NCBI RefSeq assembly: GCF_014529705.1
Contig: NZ_JAANIH010000054.1
Location: 1 to 61,429, forward strand
Source of the DNA: Bradyrhizobium campsiandrae
GTDB taxonomy: Bacteria; Pseudomonadota; Alphaproteobacteria; Rhizobiales; Xanthobacteraceae
DNA length: 61,429 nucleotides
Direction of reading: 5' to 3'
Position numbers and translations under genes: made by a program. The notes below the pieces were generated by a model. That model saw nothing but the letters and a program-made list of their open reading frames with translations, ran no database searches and had not been told where the DNA came from. The first letter of the stretch is position 1. Each line of letters begins with the position of its first letter. Positions 43,657-52,549 of the stretch are shown piece after piece.

Positions 43657-44607
43657 ATGCAACGTCGTGATTTCCTGAAACTGTCCGTTGGAACCGTCGC
43701 CGCGGCGGCCGTCGCCTCGCGCGCCGGCGCGCAAGGTGCGCTGAAGGAAATTCGTATCGGCTACCAGAAGAACGGCGTGCTGGTCATCACGCGCCAGCAG
43801 GCCGCGCTGGAAAAACATTTCTCCGCGCAAGGCATCGAAGTGAAATGGGTCGAGTTCTCCTCGGGCCCGCCGATGATGGAAGCGATGAACGTCGGCAGCG
43901 TCGACTACGGCGCGGTCGGCGATTCCCCGCCAGTGTTCGCGCAGGCCGCCGGCGCGGCGATCGTCTATGCCGCTGCCCAGCCCATCGTGAACGGTCAGGG
44001 CATTCTGGTGCCCAGGGATTCATCGATCCGGGCGATCGCAGACCTCAAGGGCAAGCGCATCGGCTTCACCAAAGGCTCCAGCGCCCACAACGTCGTGGTG
44101 CAGACGCTGGAGAAGGCCGGTCTCACCTATGCCGACATCACGCCGGTCTATCTGACGCCGCCGGATGCGGGCCCCGCCTTCGCCAATGGCAGCATCGACG
44201 CCTGGGCGATCTGGGATCCATATTTCGCGATCGGCGAGACCAAGCAGAACGGCCGCATCCTGATCAATGCGCGCGACGTCACCAAGACCAACTCCTTCTT
44301 CATCGCCAACCGCGATTTCGCGGGCAAGCACGGCGCGATTCTGCAGCAGATCGTCGACGTGACGGCCACATCAGCAAAATGGGCCGAGCGGCACCGTGAC
44401 GAGGTCGCCGCATCGCTGGCGGCGATCACCGGTGTGCCGCTCGACATCCAGACCGTTGCCGCGCGGCGCGCGGGATTTGCCGTGGTCCCCGTCACGGACG
44501 ATATCGTCACGACCCAGCAGGGCGTCGCCGACCGCTTCGCCAAGCTCGGCCTGATCCCGAAGTCGATTCAGATCCGCGACATCGTCTGGCGCAACCCGGC
44601 AGCTTGA
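43657..44607 (+). CDS. ssuA: sulfonate ABC transporter substrate-binding protein (first, Tat-type leader)
   Basis: 316 residues from ATG 43657 (GGGAG eight bases upstream); an ATG at 43627 would add ten residues. N-terminus MQRRDFLKLSVGTVAAAAVA is a twin-arginine leader. The mature protein has the SsuA pattern: RIGYQKNGVLVITRQQAALE, KWVEFSSGPPMMEAMNVGSV, DYGAVGDSPPVFAQAAGA, then IWDPYFAIGE. It should bind alkanesulfonates in the periplasm. It is paralogous to the next gene; two binding proteins imply different ligands for one permease. Confidence 0.9.
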   Translation: MQRRDFLKLSVGTVAAAAVASRAGAQGALKEIRIGYQKNGVLVITRQQAALEKHFSAQGIEVKWVEFSSGPPMMEAMNVGSVDYGAVGDSPPVFAQAAGAAIVYAAAQPIVNGQGILVPRDSSIRAIADLKGKRIGFTKGSSAHNVVVQTLEKAGLTYADITPVYLTPPDAGPAFANGSIDAWAIWDPYFAIGETKQNGRILINARDVTKTNSFFIANRDFAGKHGAILQQIVDVTATSAKWAERHRDEVAASLAAITGVPLDIQTVAARRAGFAVVPVTDDIVTTQQGVADRFAKLGLIPKSIQIRDIVWRNPAA

Positions 44608-44646
44608 ACCGTGCCGACCACTCTTCCCACCCACAGGGGTTTGAAC

Positions 44647-45600
44647 ATGAGGCGTATCATCCGGCGCGTGATCGCGGCCATCGCGCTGTCGATCGGCATC
44701 GTCGCCGCCGCGGTCGGCACCTCCTATGGTCAGGACAAGGTGGTCCGCATCGGCTATCAGAAATACGGCAAGCTCGTGCTGCTCAAGAGCAAGGGTACGC
44801 TGGAGCCGAAGCTCGCCGCCGACGGCTACAAGGTGGTGTGGACCGAATTCCCCTCCGGTCCGCCGCTGCTCGAAGCGCTCAATGTCGGTGCGATCGATTT
44901 CGGCAACACCGGCGAAGCCCCGCCGATCTTCGCGCAGGCCGCCGGCGCGCCGATTCAGTATGTCGCCTATGAGCCGCCGGCGCCGAAAGGCGAGGCGATC
45001 CTGGTGCCAAAGGACAGCCCGCTGAAATCGGTCGCCGACCTCAAGGGCAAGAAGGTCGCGCTGAACAAGGGCTCCAACGTCCACTATCTCCTGGTCAAGG
45101 CGCTTGAGAAGGCGGGCGTCCGATATTCCGAGATCGAACCGGTGTTCCTTGCGCCGGCCGATGCGCGGGCCGCCTTCGAGCGCGGCGCAGTCGATGCCTG
45201 GGTGATCTGGGATCCGTTCCAGGCTGCCGCGGAAGCCGCCACCGGCGCGCGCACGCTCGCCGACGGCACCGGCATCGTCGCCAACTATCAGTTCTACTTC
45301 TCCTCGAAGAAATTCCTCGAAGCCAACCCGAAGATCGTCGATGCGGTGCTCACCGAGCTGAGTTCGGTCGACGACTGGGCCAAGCGCGACATCCACGCGG
45401 TCGCCGAGCAGCTCGCGCCGGCGATCGGTCTGTCGGTGCCGGTGGTCGAGGTTGCCTTGAAGCGGCAGTCCTACGGCATCAAGCCGCTGACGGATGCCGT
45501 GATCGCCGACCAGCAGCAGGTTGCCGACGCGTTCCTCGCGCTCAACCTTATTCCCAAATCCATCAAGATTTCCGACGTGGCACGGAGGCCGGGGTCATGA
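44647..45600 (+). CDS. ssuA: sulfonate ABC transporter substrate-binding protein (second, Sec-type leader)
   Basis: 317 residues from ATG 44647 (AGGGG about seven bases upstream). Sec signal peptide to about residue 28 (GTSYGQD). Contains RIGYQKYGKLVLLKSKGTLE, WTEFPSGPPLLEALNVGAID, FGNTGEAPPIFAQAAGAPIQ and VIWDPFQAAAE, closely parallel to the preceding paralogue. The stop overlaps ssuD (ATGA). This copy is nearer to classical SsuA by position and leader. Confidence 0.92.
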   Translation: MRRIIRRVIAAIALSIGIVAAAVGTSYGQDKVVRIGYQKYGKLVLLKSKGTLEPKLAADGYKVVWTEFPSGPPLLEALNVGAIDFGNTGEAPPIFAQAAGAPIQYVAYEPPAPKGEAILVPKDSPLKSVADLKGKKVALNKGSNVHYLLVKALEKAGVRYSEIEPVFLAPADARAAFERGAVDAWVIWDPFQAAAEAATGARTLADGTGIVANYQFYFSSKKFLEANPKIVDAVLTELSSVDDWAKRDIHAVAEQLAPAIGLSVPVVEVALKRQSYGIKPLTDAVIADQQQVADAFLALNLIPKSIKISDVARRPGS

Positions 45601-46763
45601 GCAAGCAATCCAACGCCAACATCCTCTGGTTCCTGCCGACCCATGGCGATGGCCGCTATCTCGGCACCGGCATCGGCGGCCGCGAGGTCAACTTCAATTA
45701 TCTGCGTCAGGTCGCGCAGGCCGCCGACCAGCTCGGCTATTTCGGCGTGCTGCTGCCGACCGGCCGCTCCTGCGAGGATTCCTGGATCGTCGCCTCCTCG
45801 GTGGCGCCGTTCACCCAGAGGCTGCGCTATCTCGTCGCTGTCAGGCCCGGCCTGCAGTCGCCGACCGTTGCGGCGCGCATGACCGCGACGCTCGACCGCA
45901 TCACCAATGGTCGGCTGCTGATCAACGTCGTCACTGGTGGCGATCCCGTCGAGAACAAGGGCGACGGCATCTTCCTTGGGCACGACGAGCGCTACGAGGT
46001 CACCCGCGAGTTCCTGGGCGTCTATAGCGATCTGCTCGTGGGCAAGACCGTCAATGTCGAGGGCAAGCACATCCGCATCGAGGACGGCAAGCTGCTGTTC
46101 CATCCGGTACAGTCGCCGCGTCCGCCGCTCTATTTCGGCGGTTCGTCGGATGCCGGCATCGACGTCGCCGTTGACGCCGTCGACAAATATCTCACCTGGG
46201 GCGAACCGCCGGCGCAGGTCGCCGAGAAGGTCGCCAAGGTGAGGGCGGCGGCCGAGGCGCGGGGCCGAAAGCTCTCCTTCGGCATCCGTCTTCATGTGAT
46301 CGTCCGCGAGACCAACGAAGAAGCCTGGCGCGCTGCGAACGAGCTGATCAAGTACGTCAGCGACGAGACCATCGCGACCGCGCAGAAGAACTTCGCGCGC
46401 ATGGACTCGGTCGGCCAGCAGCGCATGGCGCAGCTCCACGGCGGCAAGCGCGACAAGCTCGAGATCGCCCCGAACCTCTGGGCCGGCGTCGGCCTCGTGC
46501 GTGGCGGCGCCGGCACGGCGCTGGTCGGTGATCCCCAGACGGTCGCCGCGCGTATCAAGGAGTATCAGGACATCGGCATCGATACCTTCATCATGTCGGG
46601 CTATCCGCATCTGGAGGAAGCCTATCGCTTCGCCGAGCTGGTCTTCCCGCTGCTCTCGCTGGAGCAGCCTGATAACGTGACCAGGCTGCACTTCAACGGC
46701 GGTCCTTTCGGCGAGACGGTCGGCAGCGATTATCGTCCGCAGCATCGGGTGTCGCAATCATGA
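45597..46763 (+). CDS. ssuD: FMNH2-dependent alkanesulfonate monooxygenase
   Basis: 388 residues, normal length. Cleaves alkanesulfonates to aldehyde and sulfite using FMNH2 and O2. Luciferase-like fold with SsuD landmarks: ANILWFLPTHGDGRYLGTG, RSCEDSWIVASSVAPFTQRL, LLINVVTGGDPVENKGDG, RPPLYFGGSSDAGIDVA and FIMSGYPHLEEAYRFAELVF. ATG 45597 overlaps the binding-protein stop; its own stop overlaps ssuC. FMNH2 is probably supplied by the reductase at 48455. Confidence 0.96.
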   Translation: MSKQSNANILWFLPTHGDGRYLGTGIGGREVNFNYLRQVAQAADQLGYFGVLLPTGRSCEDSWIVASSVAPFTQRLRYLVAVRPGLQSPTVAARMTATLDRITNGRLLINVVTGGDPVENKGDGIFLGHDERYEVTREFLGVYSDLLVGKTVNVEGKHIRIEDGKLLFHPVQSPRPPLYFGGSSDAGIDVAVDAVDKYLTWGEPPAQVAEKVAKVRAAAEARGRKLSFGIRLHVIVRETNEEAWRAANELIKYVSDETIATAQKNFARMDSVGQQRMAQLHGGKRDKLEIAPNLWAGVGLVRGGAGTALVGDPQTVAARIKEYQDIGIDTFIMSGYPHLEEAYRFAELVFPLLSLEQPDNVTRLHFNGGPFGETVGSDYRPQHRVSQS

Positions 46764-47566
46764 GCCTCATCGACAGTATCGCGCTCCCGCGTAACTTCCG
46801 CCTGCCGCGAGCCGACGGTCTGGTGCAGTGGATCGTGCCGCTTGGCATCATCGTCGTCTGGCAGATCGCCTGCGTCACCGGCTTCGTGCCGACCCGGGTG
46901 CTGCCGGCGCCGAGCGATGTCGCGCTCGCCGGATGGAAGCTGCTGCTATCAGGCGAACTCGTCCGCAACATCTGGGTGTCGTTCTGGCGCGCCTCGATCG
47001 GCTTTCTCATCGGCGGCAGCATCGGTTTCGCGTTCGGGCTCGCCAACGGTCTGTCGCAGCTCTCGGCGAAGCTCACCGACACCACGTTGCAGATGGTGCG
47101 CAACGTGCCGCATCTGGCGCTGATCCCGCTGGTCATCCTGTGGTTCGGCATCGACGAGAGCGCCAAGCTGTTCCTGGTCGCGCTCGGCGTGTTCTTCCCG
47201 ATCTATCTCAACACGCTGCACGGCATCCGCACCGTCGATCCGCAGCTGATCGAGATGGGCCGGATTTACGGCATGACTGATAGCGAGCTGTTCCGCCGCG
47301 TCATCTTCCCGGGCGCGCTGCCCTCGATCTTCGTCGGCATCCGCTTCGCGCTCGGCATCATGTGGCTGACGCTGATCGTCGCCGAGACCATCGCGGCGTC
47401 CTCGGGGCTAGGCTACATGGCAATGCAGGCGCGCGAGTTCATGCTGATCGACGTCGTTGTGCTCTCCATCCTGATCTACGCCCTGCTCGGCAAGCTCGCC
47501 GACAGCGCCTCCCGCGTGCTGGAGCGGGCGACGCTCTCCTGGCATCCCGCCTTCCAGAAACGTTGA
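46760..47566 (+). CDS. ssuC: sulfonate ABC transporter permease
   Basis: 268 residues, about six hydrophobic helices. The BPD permease loop contacting SsuB is visible as EMGRIYGMTDSELFRRVIFP followed by GALPSIFVGIRFALGIMWL. Start ATG overlaps ssuD by 4 bases. Confidence 0.95.
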   Translation: MSLIDSIALPRNFRLPRADGLVQWIVPLGIIVVWQIACVTGFVPTRVLPAPSDVALAGWKLLLSGELVRNIWVSFWRASIGFLIGGSIGFAFGLANGLSQLSAKLTDTTLQMVRNVPHLALIPLVILWFGIDESAKLFLVALGVFFPIYLNTLHGIRTVDPQLIEMGRIYGMTDSELFRRVIFPGALPSIFVGIRFALGIMWLTLIVAETIAASSGLGYMAMQAREFMLIDVVVLSILIYALLGKLADSASRVLERATLSWHPAFQKR

Positions 47567-47586
47567 GCAGAAATACTGGGACTCAC

Positions 47587-48423
47587 ATGCAGACAGCGCT
47601 TCGTACGGCCCTTCCCGAAACCGAGCTCGCCAGCCTCGCCAATTTCGCGCCTCAAACGCGTGTCGTGCGCGAGGAGCGGCCGGCTCAGGCCAGCGGCCTG
47701 CCGCTGAGCATTCGCGGCTTGCGCAAATCCTTCGGCGACAACGAGGTGCTGCGCGGCATCGATCTGCACATCCCCGCCGGGCAGTTCGTGGCGATCGTGG
47801 GAAAAAGCGGTTGCGGCAAGAGCACGCTGCTGCGTCTCATCGCCGGCCTTGAGAAGATCGATGCCGGCAGCATCAGCTTTGCCGACGAGGTGAAGGCGGA
47901 AGACATCCGCGTGATGTTCCAGGAGCCACGCCTGCTGCCCTGGGCGCGGGTGCTTGCCAATGTCGAGGTCGGCCTCGGCCGTGACCGTGCCTCGAAGGAC
48001 GCGGATGCCCGCGCCGAGAAGGCCTTGAACGAGGTTGGCCTCGCCGACAAGCGTGATCAGTGGCCCTCGGTGCTGTCAGGCGGCCAGAAGCAGCGCGTTG
48101 CGCTCGCCCGCGCGCTGGTCTCCCGGCCGCGGGTGCTCGCCTTCGACGAGCCGCTCGGTGCGCTGGACGCGCTGACCCGCATCTCGATGCAGCGGCTGCT
48201 GGAGCGCGTCTGGCGCGATCAGGGCTTTACCGCGATCCTTGTGACCCATGATGTCGCCGAGGCGGTCGCCCTGGCGGACCGGGTGCTGGTGATCGAGGAC
48301 GGCCGGATTGCCCACGATGTTACGGTTAACGCAGCCAGGCCTCGCGAGCGCGGCTCGGCGGAGCTTGCCAGTCTCGAAGGCTCGATCCTGCGCCACCTTT
48401 TGTCGGCGGAAGACCGTACCTAA
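47587..48423 (+). CDS. ssuB: sulfonate ABC transporter ATP-binding protein
   Basis: 278 residues from ATG 47587, 20 bases after ssuC; the open frame extends upstream inside ssuC but is not used. A polar N-terminal tail of about 38 residues precedes the ABC domain. Walker A VGKSGCGKSTLLR, signature VLSGGQKQR, Walker B VLAFDEPLGALD and the switch His in LVTHDVAEA are present. Energises sulfonate import with SsuC. Confidence 0.95.
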   Translation: MQTALRTALPETELASLANFAPQTRVVREERPAQASGLPLSIRGLRKSFGDNEVLRGIDLHIPAGQFVAIVGKSGCGKSTLLRLIAGLEKIDAGSISFADEVKAEDIRVMFQEPRLLPWARVLANVEVGLGRDRASKDADARAEKALNEVGLADKRDQWPSVLSGGQKQRVALARALVSRPRVLAFDEPLGALDALTRISMQRLLERVWRDQGFTAILVTHDVAEAVALADRVLVIEDGRIAHDVTVNAARPRERGSAELASLEGSILRHLLSAEDRT

Positions 48424-48454
48424 ATAGAGGGAACCCCGTTTCGGGGACCATACC

Positions 48455-49036
48455 ATGAATGTAGTGCCCCGCGATCTCATGACTGAAGTCCCCGTCTCGT
48501 CCGCCGATTTCCGCGGCGCCATGCGCCACCTCACCGGCGGCGTCAGCGTCATCACCGCCGGGCGGGGCAAGGACATCACCGGCATGACGGTGACCTCAGT
48601 CACCTCGCTGTCGGTCGAACCGCCGACTCTGCTCGTCAGCATCAACCGCGATGCCTCGTCCTTCCCGCTGATCAAGCGCTACGGTGCCTTCGGCGTGAAC
48701 ATCCTGGCGGCCGATCAGCTCGATGTCGCCGAGCGTTTTGCCGGCAAGGGTGGCCTGAAGGGGGCTGATCGTTTCGCCGGCAGCCAATGGGTCACGTCCG
48801 TCTCCGGCGTGCCGCTGCTGGTCGGCGCCTTGTCCGCGGTCGATTGCGAGGTCGAGGAGATCGTCGAGCGGCATTCGCACGGCATCGTCATCGGCCGTGT
48901 CAGGGACATCAGGAATTCGGTCCGCAACGCGGCGCTCGCCTATTGGCATGGGCAGTATCTGGCGGTTGATCAGGACGAGGATGCGGCGCGACTCGCCGAG
49001 GTCAGCGTTCCCGCGCGCGGCCTGCGCGGCGTTTGA
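48455..49036 (+). CDS. flavin reductase of the sulfonate operon
   Basis: 193 residues with the flavin-reductase-like FMN-binding domain: FRGAMRHLTGGVSVITAGRG, GMTVTSVTSLSVEPPTLLVS, RYGAFGVNILAADQ and ALAYWHGQYLAVD. It belongs to the HpaC/Flavin_Reduct type rather than the SsuE type. As it follows ssuB by 32 bases it probably supplies FMNH2 to SsuD. The start at 48455 has GGGGACC upstream; an in-frame ATG at 48479 is an alternative. Confidence 0.88.
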   Translation: MNVVPRDLMTEVPVSSADFRGAMRHLTGGVSVITAGRGKDITGMTVTSVTSLSVEPPTLLVSINRDASSFPLIKRYGAFGVNILAADQLDVAERFAGKGGLKGADRFAGSQWVTSVSGVPLLVGALSAVDCEVEEIVERHSHGIVIGRVRDIRNSVRNAALAYWHGQYLAVDQDEDAARLAEVSVPARGLRGV

Positions 49037-49139
49037 TCGCCGCGCTCGGGCTGGCCTTTTTCCCAGGCTGGCCTTTTTCCAATCATCGCTCTAGAAGCGC
49101 CCTGAGCCTCCCGTGGCGGGACGGCCATGGAGCGGAGCT

Positions 49140-49295
49140 ATGAAGCGCGTCGGGACCTGGGCCTTCTACGCCGTCGGCGCGCTGGCGATTGCCTATCTCG
49201 CGCTCTATGCGTATGCGATGTTCCGCGGCCAGCCGTTCGTGCCCGGCGATCCCATCCACATATTCCGCAAGCCCGACGCGCCGAGTTATTCATGA
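49140..49295 (+). CDS. 51-residue membrane protein of unknown function
   Basis: Begins MKRVGTWAFYAVGALAIAYL at ATG 49140 with GGAGC six bases upstream; an ATG nine codons earlier lacks a site. One helix at about 6-28 and a polar C-terminus (FRGQPFVPGDPIHIFRKPDA). Too short for family assignment. About 100 bases after the flavin reductase; co-transcription uncertain. Confidence 0.65.
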   Translation: MKRVGTWAFYAVGALAIAYLALYAYAMFRGQPFVPGDPIHIFRKPDAPSYS

Positions 49296-49311
49296 GGTTT
49301 GGGAGGTCTCC

Positions 49312-49346
49312 TAGGGTGGATTGGCCGAACGCGCAATCCACCCTGC
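49312..49346. repeat. short palindrome of the GTAGGGTGGATT family
   Basis: TAGGGTGGATTG (49312-49323) mirrors CAATCCACCCTG (49334-49345) with a 10-base loop. Lies between the convergent genes 49140-49295 and 49351-50499 and can terminate either. Confidence 0.75.
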
Positions 49347-49350
49347 GAAC

Positions 49351-50499
49351 TCATCCCCTTAAAATCGCCAGCGCCAGCGTCTGCGCGCGCGGCACGATGC
49401 TGTCGAGCTCGAGATATTCCTCCGGCGAATGCGCGAGCCCGCCGACCGGACCGACGCCGCAGATGGTCGGCGTTCCCACCGCGGCGGTGAAGCCTGAATC
49501 GGCGCAGCCGCCGGAGAACTCGCCCTGCAGCGTGGTGAGGCCGGCCTGCCTGGCGGCGGCCTGATAAGTTTCGAACAGTGCTTTCGAGCTCTCGCTTTGC
49601 ACCACCGGGACGAACTCGCCCTTGATCGTCAGCGTCGCGCTGGTGCCGGGCACGTAAGGCGTCGCGATGATCCGCTCGATCTCGGCCATGACAGTGGCGC
49701 GATCCTTCGGATCGACGTAGCGCATGTCGATCTGGCCCTCGGCATAGGGCGCGGTCGTGTTGACCGACTGGCCGCCCGAGATGAGGCCGACATTGAGCGT
49801 GATGCCCTTGGTGAGATCGGTCAGCGCGTGGATTTGCGTGATCTTGTGCGCGAGCTCGCCGATCGCGCTGATGCCCGCGGCGAAATTGGCGCCGGAATGC
49901 GCTGCCTTTCCTGATATGGCCATGTGCATGAAGATGCCGCCCTTGCGGCTGGTGACGACGTTGCCGGTGGGGCGGCCAGGCTCGGAATTGAACACGGCGC
50001 GCGCAGAGCGCCCCTCGCGCTCGATTATCGGCCGCGACGAGGGCGAGCCGATCTCCTCGTCCGAGGTGATCAGCAGCTTGATCGGATGCGGGTTGCCGCC
50101 GAATTTGTGGAAGGCGGTGGCGACGAAGATGTTCATCACGACCCCGGCCTTCATGTCGGCGACGCCGGGCCCGTAGGCACGGTTACCCTTGATCGTGAAC
50201 GGACGCTTCCCGGCCTCGCCCTTGCTGAACACCGTGTCGCGATGTCCCATAAACAGCACCGGCTTTTCGTTGCTGCCGGGCTTTGCCACCTCGGCGTGGA
50301 TGGCATCGCCGAAAGTGGCATTGCCCTCGCGCCTGTAGGGAATGCCGTGCTCGGCAAAATGCCGTTCGAACCGCGCACCGACCGCATCGACGCCTTCCTT
50401 GTCATAGGACCCGGAATCGATGTTCACGACATCGCGCAGCAGATCGACCATCGCCTGCCGCTGCGATGCCAGCCAATCGGTGATTTGGGCTTCAGACAT
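49351..50499 (-). CDS. M20-family metallopeptidase (glutamate carboxypeptidase-like)
   Basis: 382 residues. Zinc-peptidase pattern: VNIDSGSYDKEGVDAVGA, first metal ligand His in LFMGHRDTVFSKGEAGKRPF, YGPGVADMKAGVVMNIFVAT with Asp, TSDEEIGSPSSRP with the catalytic and metal Glu, and NSEPGRPTGNVVTSRKGG. The M20 dimerisation domain is in the middle. Similar to carboxypeptidase G2 (hydrolyses C-terminal Glu, e.g. of folates), but cytosolic here: no signal peptide. ATG 50499 (GAGGAAA upstream). Confidence 0.9.
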   Translation of the reverse strand: MSEAQITDWLASQRQAMVDLLRDVVNIDSGSYDKEGVDAVGARFERHFAEHGIPYRREGNATFGDAIHAEVAKPGSNEKPVLFMGHRDTVFSKGEAGKRPFTIKGNRAYGPGVADMKAGVVMNIFVATAFHKFGGNPHPIKLLITSDEEIGSPSSRPIIEREGRSARAVFNSEPGRPTGNVVTSRKGGIFMHMAISGKAAHSGANFAAGISAIGELAHKITQIHALTDLTKGITLNVGLISGGQSVNTTAPYAEGQIDMRYVDPKDRATVMAEIERIIATPYVPGTSATLTIKGEFVPVVQSESSKALFETYQAAARQAGLTTLQGEFSGGCADSGFTAAVGTPTICGVGPVGGLAHSPEEYLELDSIVPRAQTLALAILRG

Positions 50500-50598
50500 G
50501 TTTTCCTCGCGTGGTTCTCGCGAGCGGTTATAGGGCCTGGAGTCGTGATGGCCTAGTCACGTAATGCGGTCCCGTTATGCGGGGAACGCTCCCAGCCC

Positions 50599-50677
50599 GT
50601 CATTGCGAGCGTAGCGAAGCAATCCAGACGGCCTCCGCGGAAAGACTCTGGATTGCTTCGCTGCGCTCGCAATGACG
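50599..50677. repeat. REP-like inverted repeat (second copy of the 17544 family)
   Basis: GTCATTGCGAGCGTAGCGAA, reading on to GCAATCCAGA, is mirrored by CTGGATTGCTTCGCTGCGCT followed by CGCAATGAC. Same family and orientation pattern as 17544-17624. Lies in front of the M20 gene and downstream of flbD. Confidence 0.88.
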
Positions 50678-50697
50678 ACGCTAGCAGCGTGGCCTCC

Positions 50698-50728
50698 AAC
50701 AAAAATGCCCGGGATTTGGCCCGGGCAT
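50698..50728 (-). terminator. intrinsic terminator of the fliF-flbD operon
   Basis: On the minus strand ATGCCCGGG pairs with CCCGGGCAT (plus 50720-50728 and 50705-50713) around a 6-base loop, then TTTTTG. It lies 28 bases after the flbD stop. Confidence 0.9.
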
Positions 50729-50755
50729 CGCATCCTCTCGATCTCGGTTGAGGCC

Positions 50756-52141
50756 TTACGCCCCGATCATCGGCATCCGCGGATACTCGCCCGGCGTGCC
50801 CGCTGGCGTGATCGGAATGCCGCCGTCGGCGTATTCGTTCAGCTTGTTGCGCAACGTGCGGATCGAGATGCCGAGGATGTTGGCAGCGTGGGTCCGGTTG
50901 CCAAGGCAGTGCTTGAGCGTCTCCAGGATCAAATCGCGCTCGACATCGGCGACGGTGCGCCCCACCAGGGCGCGCGTCACCTGCTCGGCGGCCATGGTGG
51001 CGTGCGCTACGGCCGGCGCCGTCTTGGCGAGGTCGAGGCGGTCGCCGTCCGGCGTGATGATCGCCTCGGGACCGATCTCGTCGCCCTGCGCCATCAGCAC
51101 CGCGCGGTGCATGGTGTTTTCGAGCTCGCGGACGTTGCCTTGCCAGCGGTTGGCGGAGAGCACGCGTTTGGCCTCGGTCGAGATCGGGCGCATCGGCACG
51201 CCGTTGGCCTCGGCGTATTTCTTCACGAAGTGCTGGGCGAGCTCCATGATGTCGGCAGGACGCTCGCGCAGCGGCGGAATCTTCAGGTTCACGACGTTGA
51301 GGCGGAACAAAAGGTCTTCGCGAAACGTGCCTTCGCGCACGGCATCGGCCAGGTTGCGGTTCGACGTTGCGATGATGCGGATGTCCACCGGCACAGGCTT
51401 GGTGCCGCCGACGCGGTCGATCACGCGCTCCTGGATGGCACGGAGCAGCTTCGATTGCAGGCGGACGTCCATCTCCGAGATTTCGTCGAGCAGCAGCGTG
51501 CCGCCGGTTGCCTCCTCGAACTTGCCGATGCGGCGGGCGACAGCGCCGGTGAACGCACCCTTCTCATGGCCGAACAGCTCGGACTCCAGCAGATGCTCGG
51601 GGATCGCGGCGCAGTTTATCGAGATGAACGGGCGCTTGGCGCGCCCCGAGCGGGTGTGAACGTAGCGGGCCAGCACCTCCTTGCCGGTGCCGGATTCGCC
51701 GGTGATCATCACCGAGGCGTCGGAGCCCGCGATCTGCTGGGCGAGCTTGATGACCCGCGCCATGGCGTCGTCGCGATAGACCAGCTCGCGGGAATCATTG
51801 GCGACGGCGGCGAGCACCGCGGCGATCAGCTCCGGCTCCGGCGGCAGCGGGATGTATTCCTTGGCGCCGGCGTGGATCGCGGCGACGGCGGCGCGGGCGT
51901 CGTTGGTGATGCCGCAGGCGACGATCGGGGCGTGAATGTGCTCGGCCTCCAGCCGCATCACGAGGTCCCGGATGTCGAGGGCAACGTCGACCAGCAGGAG
52001 GTCGGCGCCCTTGCCGCCGCGCAGCACGCGCATCGCCTGCTCGTGATCCTCGGCGTGGGTCACGGTGGCGCCGTTGTCCATCGCGATCTTGGTGGCGGTG
52101 GTGAGCTGGCCCTTCAATGTGCCAACGATGAGAAGCCGCAT
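50756..52141 (-). CDS. flbD: FlbD: sigma-54-dependent flagellar regulator
   Basis: 461 residues: receiver-like domain about 1-115, AAA+ domain with Walker A GESGTGKE and the sigma-54 contact loop EKGAFTGA, and a Fis-type helix-turn-helix at the end (NRTHAANILGISIRTLRNK). In Caulobacter FlbD switches on late and represses early flagellar promoters under control of FliX. The receiver lacks the usual acidic pair after the first strand (residues 7-8 read G-T), though Asp52 and Lys94 are present, so classical phosphorylation is doubtful. ATG 52141 (AGGAGA upstream). Last gene of the fliF operon, as in Caulobacter. Confidence 0.94.
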   Translation of the reverse strand: MRLLIVGTLKGQLTTATKIAMDNGATVTHAEDHEQAMRVLRGGKGADLLLVDVALDIRDLVMRLEAEHIHAPIVACGITNDARAAVAAIHAGAKEYIPLPPEPELIAAVLAAVANDSRELVYRDDAMARVIKLAQQIAGSDASVMITGESGTGKEVLARYVHTRSGRAKRPFISINCAAIPEHLLESELFGHEKGAFTGAVARRIGKFEEATGGTLLLDEISEMDVRLQSKLLRAIQERVIDRVGGTKPVPVDIRIIATSNRNLADAVREGTFREDLLFRLNVVNLKIPPLRERPADIMELAQHFVKKYAEANGVPMRPISTEAKRVLSANRWQGNVRELENTMHRAVLMAQGDEIGPEAIITPDGDRLDLAKTAPAVAHATMAAEQVTRALVGRTVADVERDLILETLKHCLGNRTHAANILGISIRTLRNKLNEYADGGIPITPAGTPGEYPRMPMIGA

Positions 52142-52195
52142 GTCAGTCTCCTGTCCGTCTGCTCGCGCTTTCGCGCGTCATCCCTCTTGCGTGCC

Positions 52196-52546
52196 TTAGC
52201 CGCGTTCCGTCTTGATGATTTCCGTCATGGTGACGCCGAGCTTGTCCTCGACCAACACCACCTCGCCGCGCGCGACGAGCTTGTTGTTGACGTAGATGTC
52301 GATGGCCTCGCCGACGCGGCGATCGAGCTCGAGCACGGTGCCGGGTCCGAGCTTGAGCAGCTCGCCGACATCCATCTTGGAGCGGCCGAGCACCGCCGAG
52401 ACCTGCACCGGCACGTCGAAGACAGCCTCGAGGTCGGCGGCGACACGCGCCGCATATTCGTCCTCGTTGTAGCCGACATCGGTGCCACCGGGCGGCAGTG
52501 GGCCGTTGAGATCGGGCAGCGGGACCTGTCCGTCGGTGTCGCTCAT
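52196..52546 (-). CDS. fliN: FliN: flagellar motor switch protein
   Basis: C-ring protein of 116 residues with the SpoA domain at the end (VPVQVSAVLGRSKMDVGELL, then LGPGTVLELDRRVGEAIDIY and EVVLVEDKLGVTMTEI). With FliG and FliM it forms the switch that binds CheY-P. ATG 52546 has AAGGGGAA upstream, 3 bases after fliH. fliM is not in the window. Confidence 0.96.
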   Translation of the reverse strand: MSDTDGQVPLPDLNGPLPPGGTDVGYNEDEYAARVAADLEAVFDVPVQVSAVLGRSKMDVGELLKLGPGTVLELDRRVGEAIDIYVNNKLVARGEVVLVEDKLGVTMTEIIKTERG

Positions 52547-52549
52547 GGC

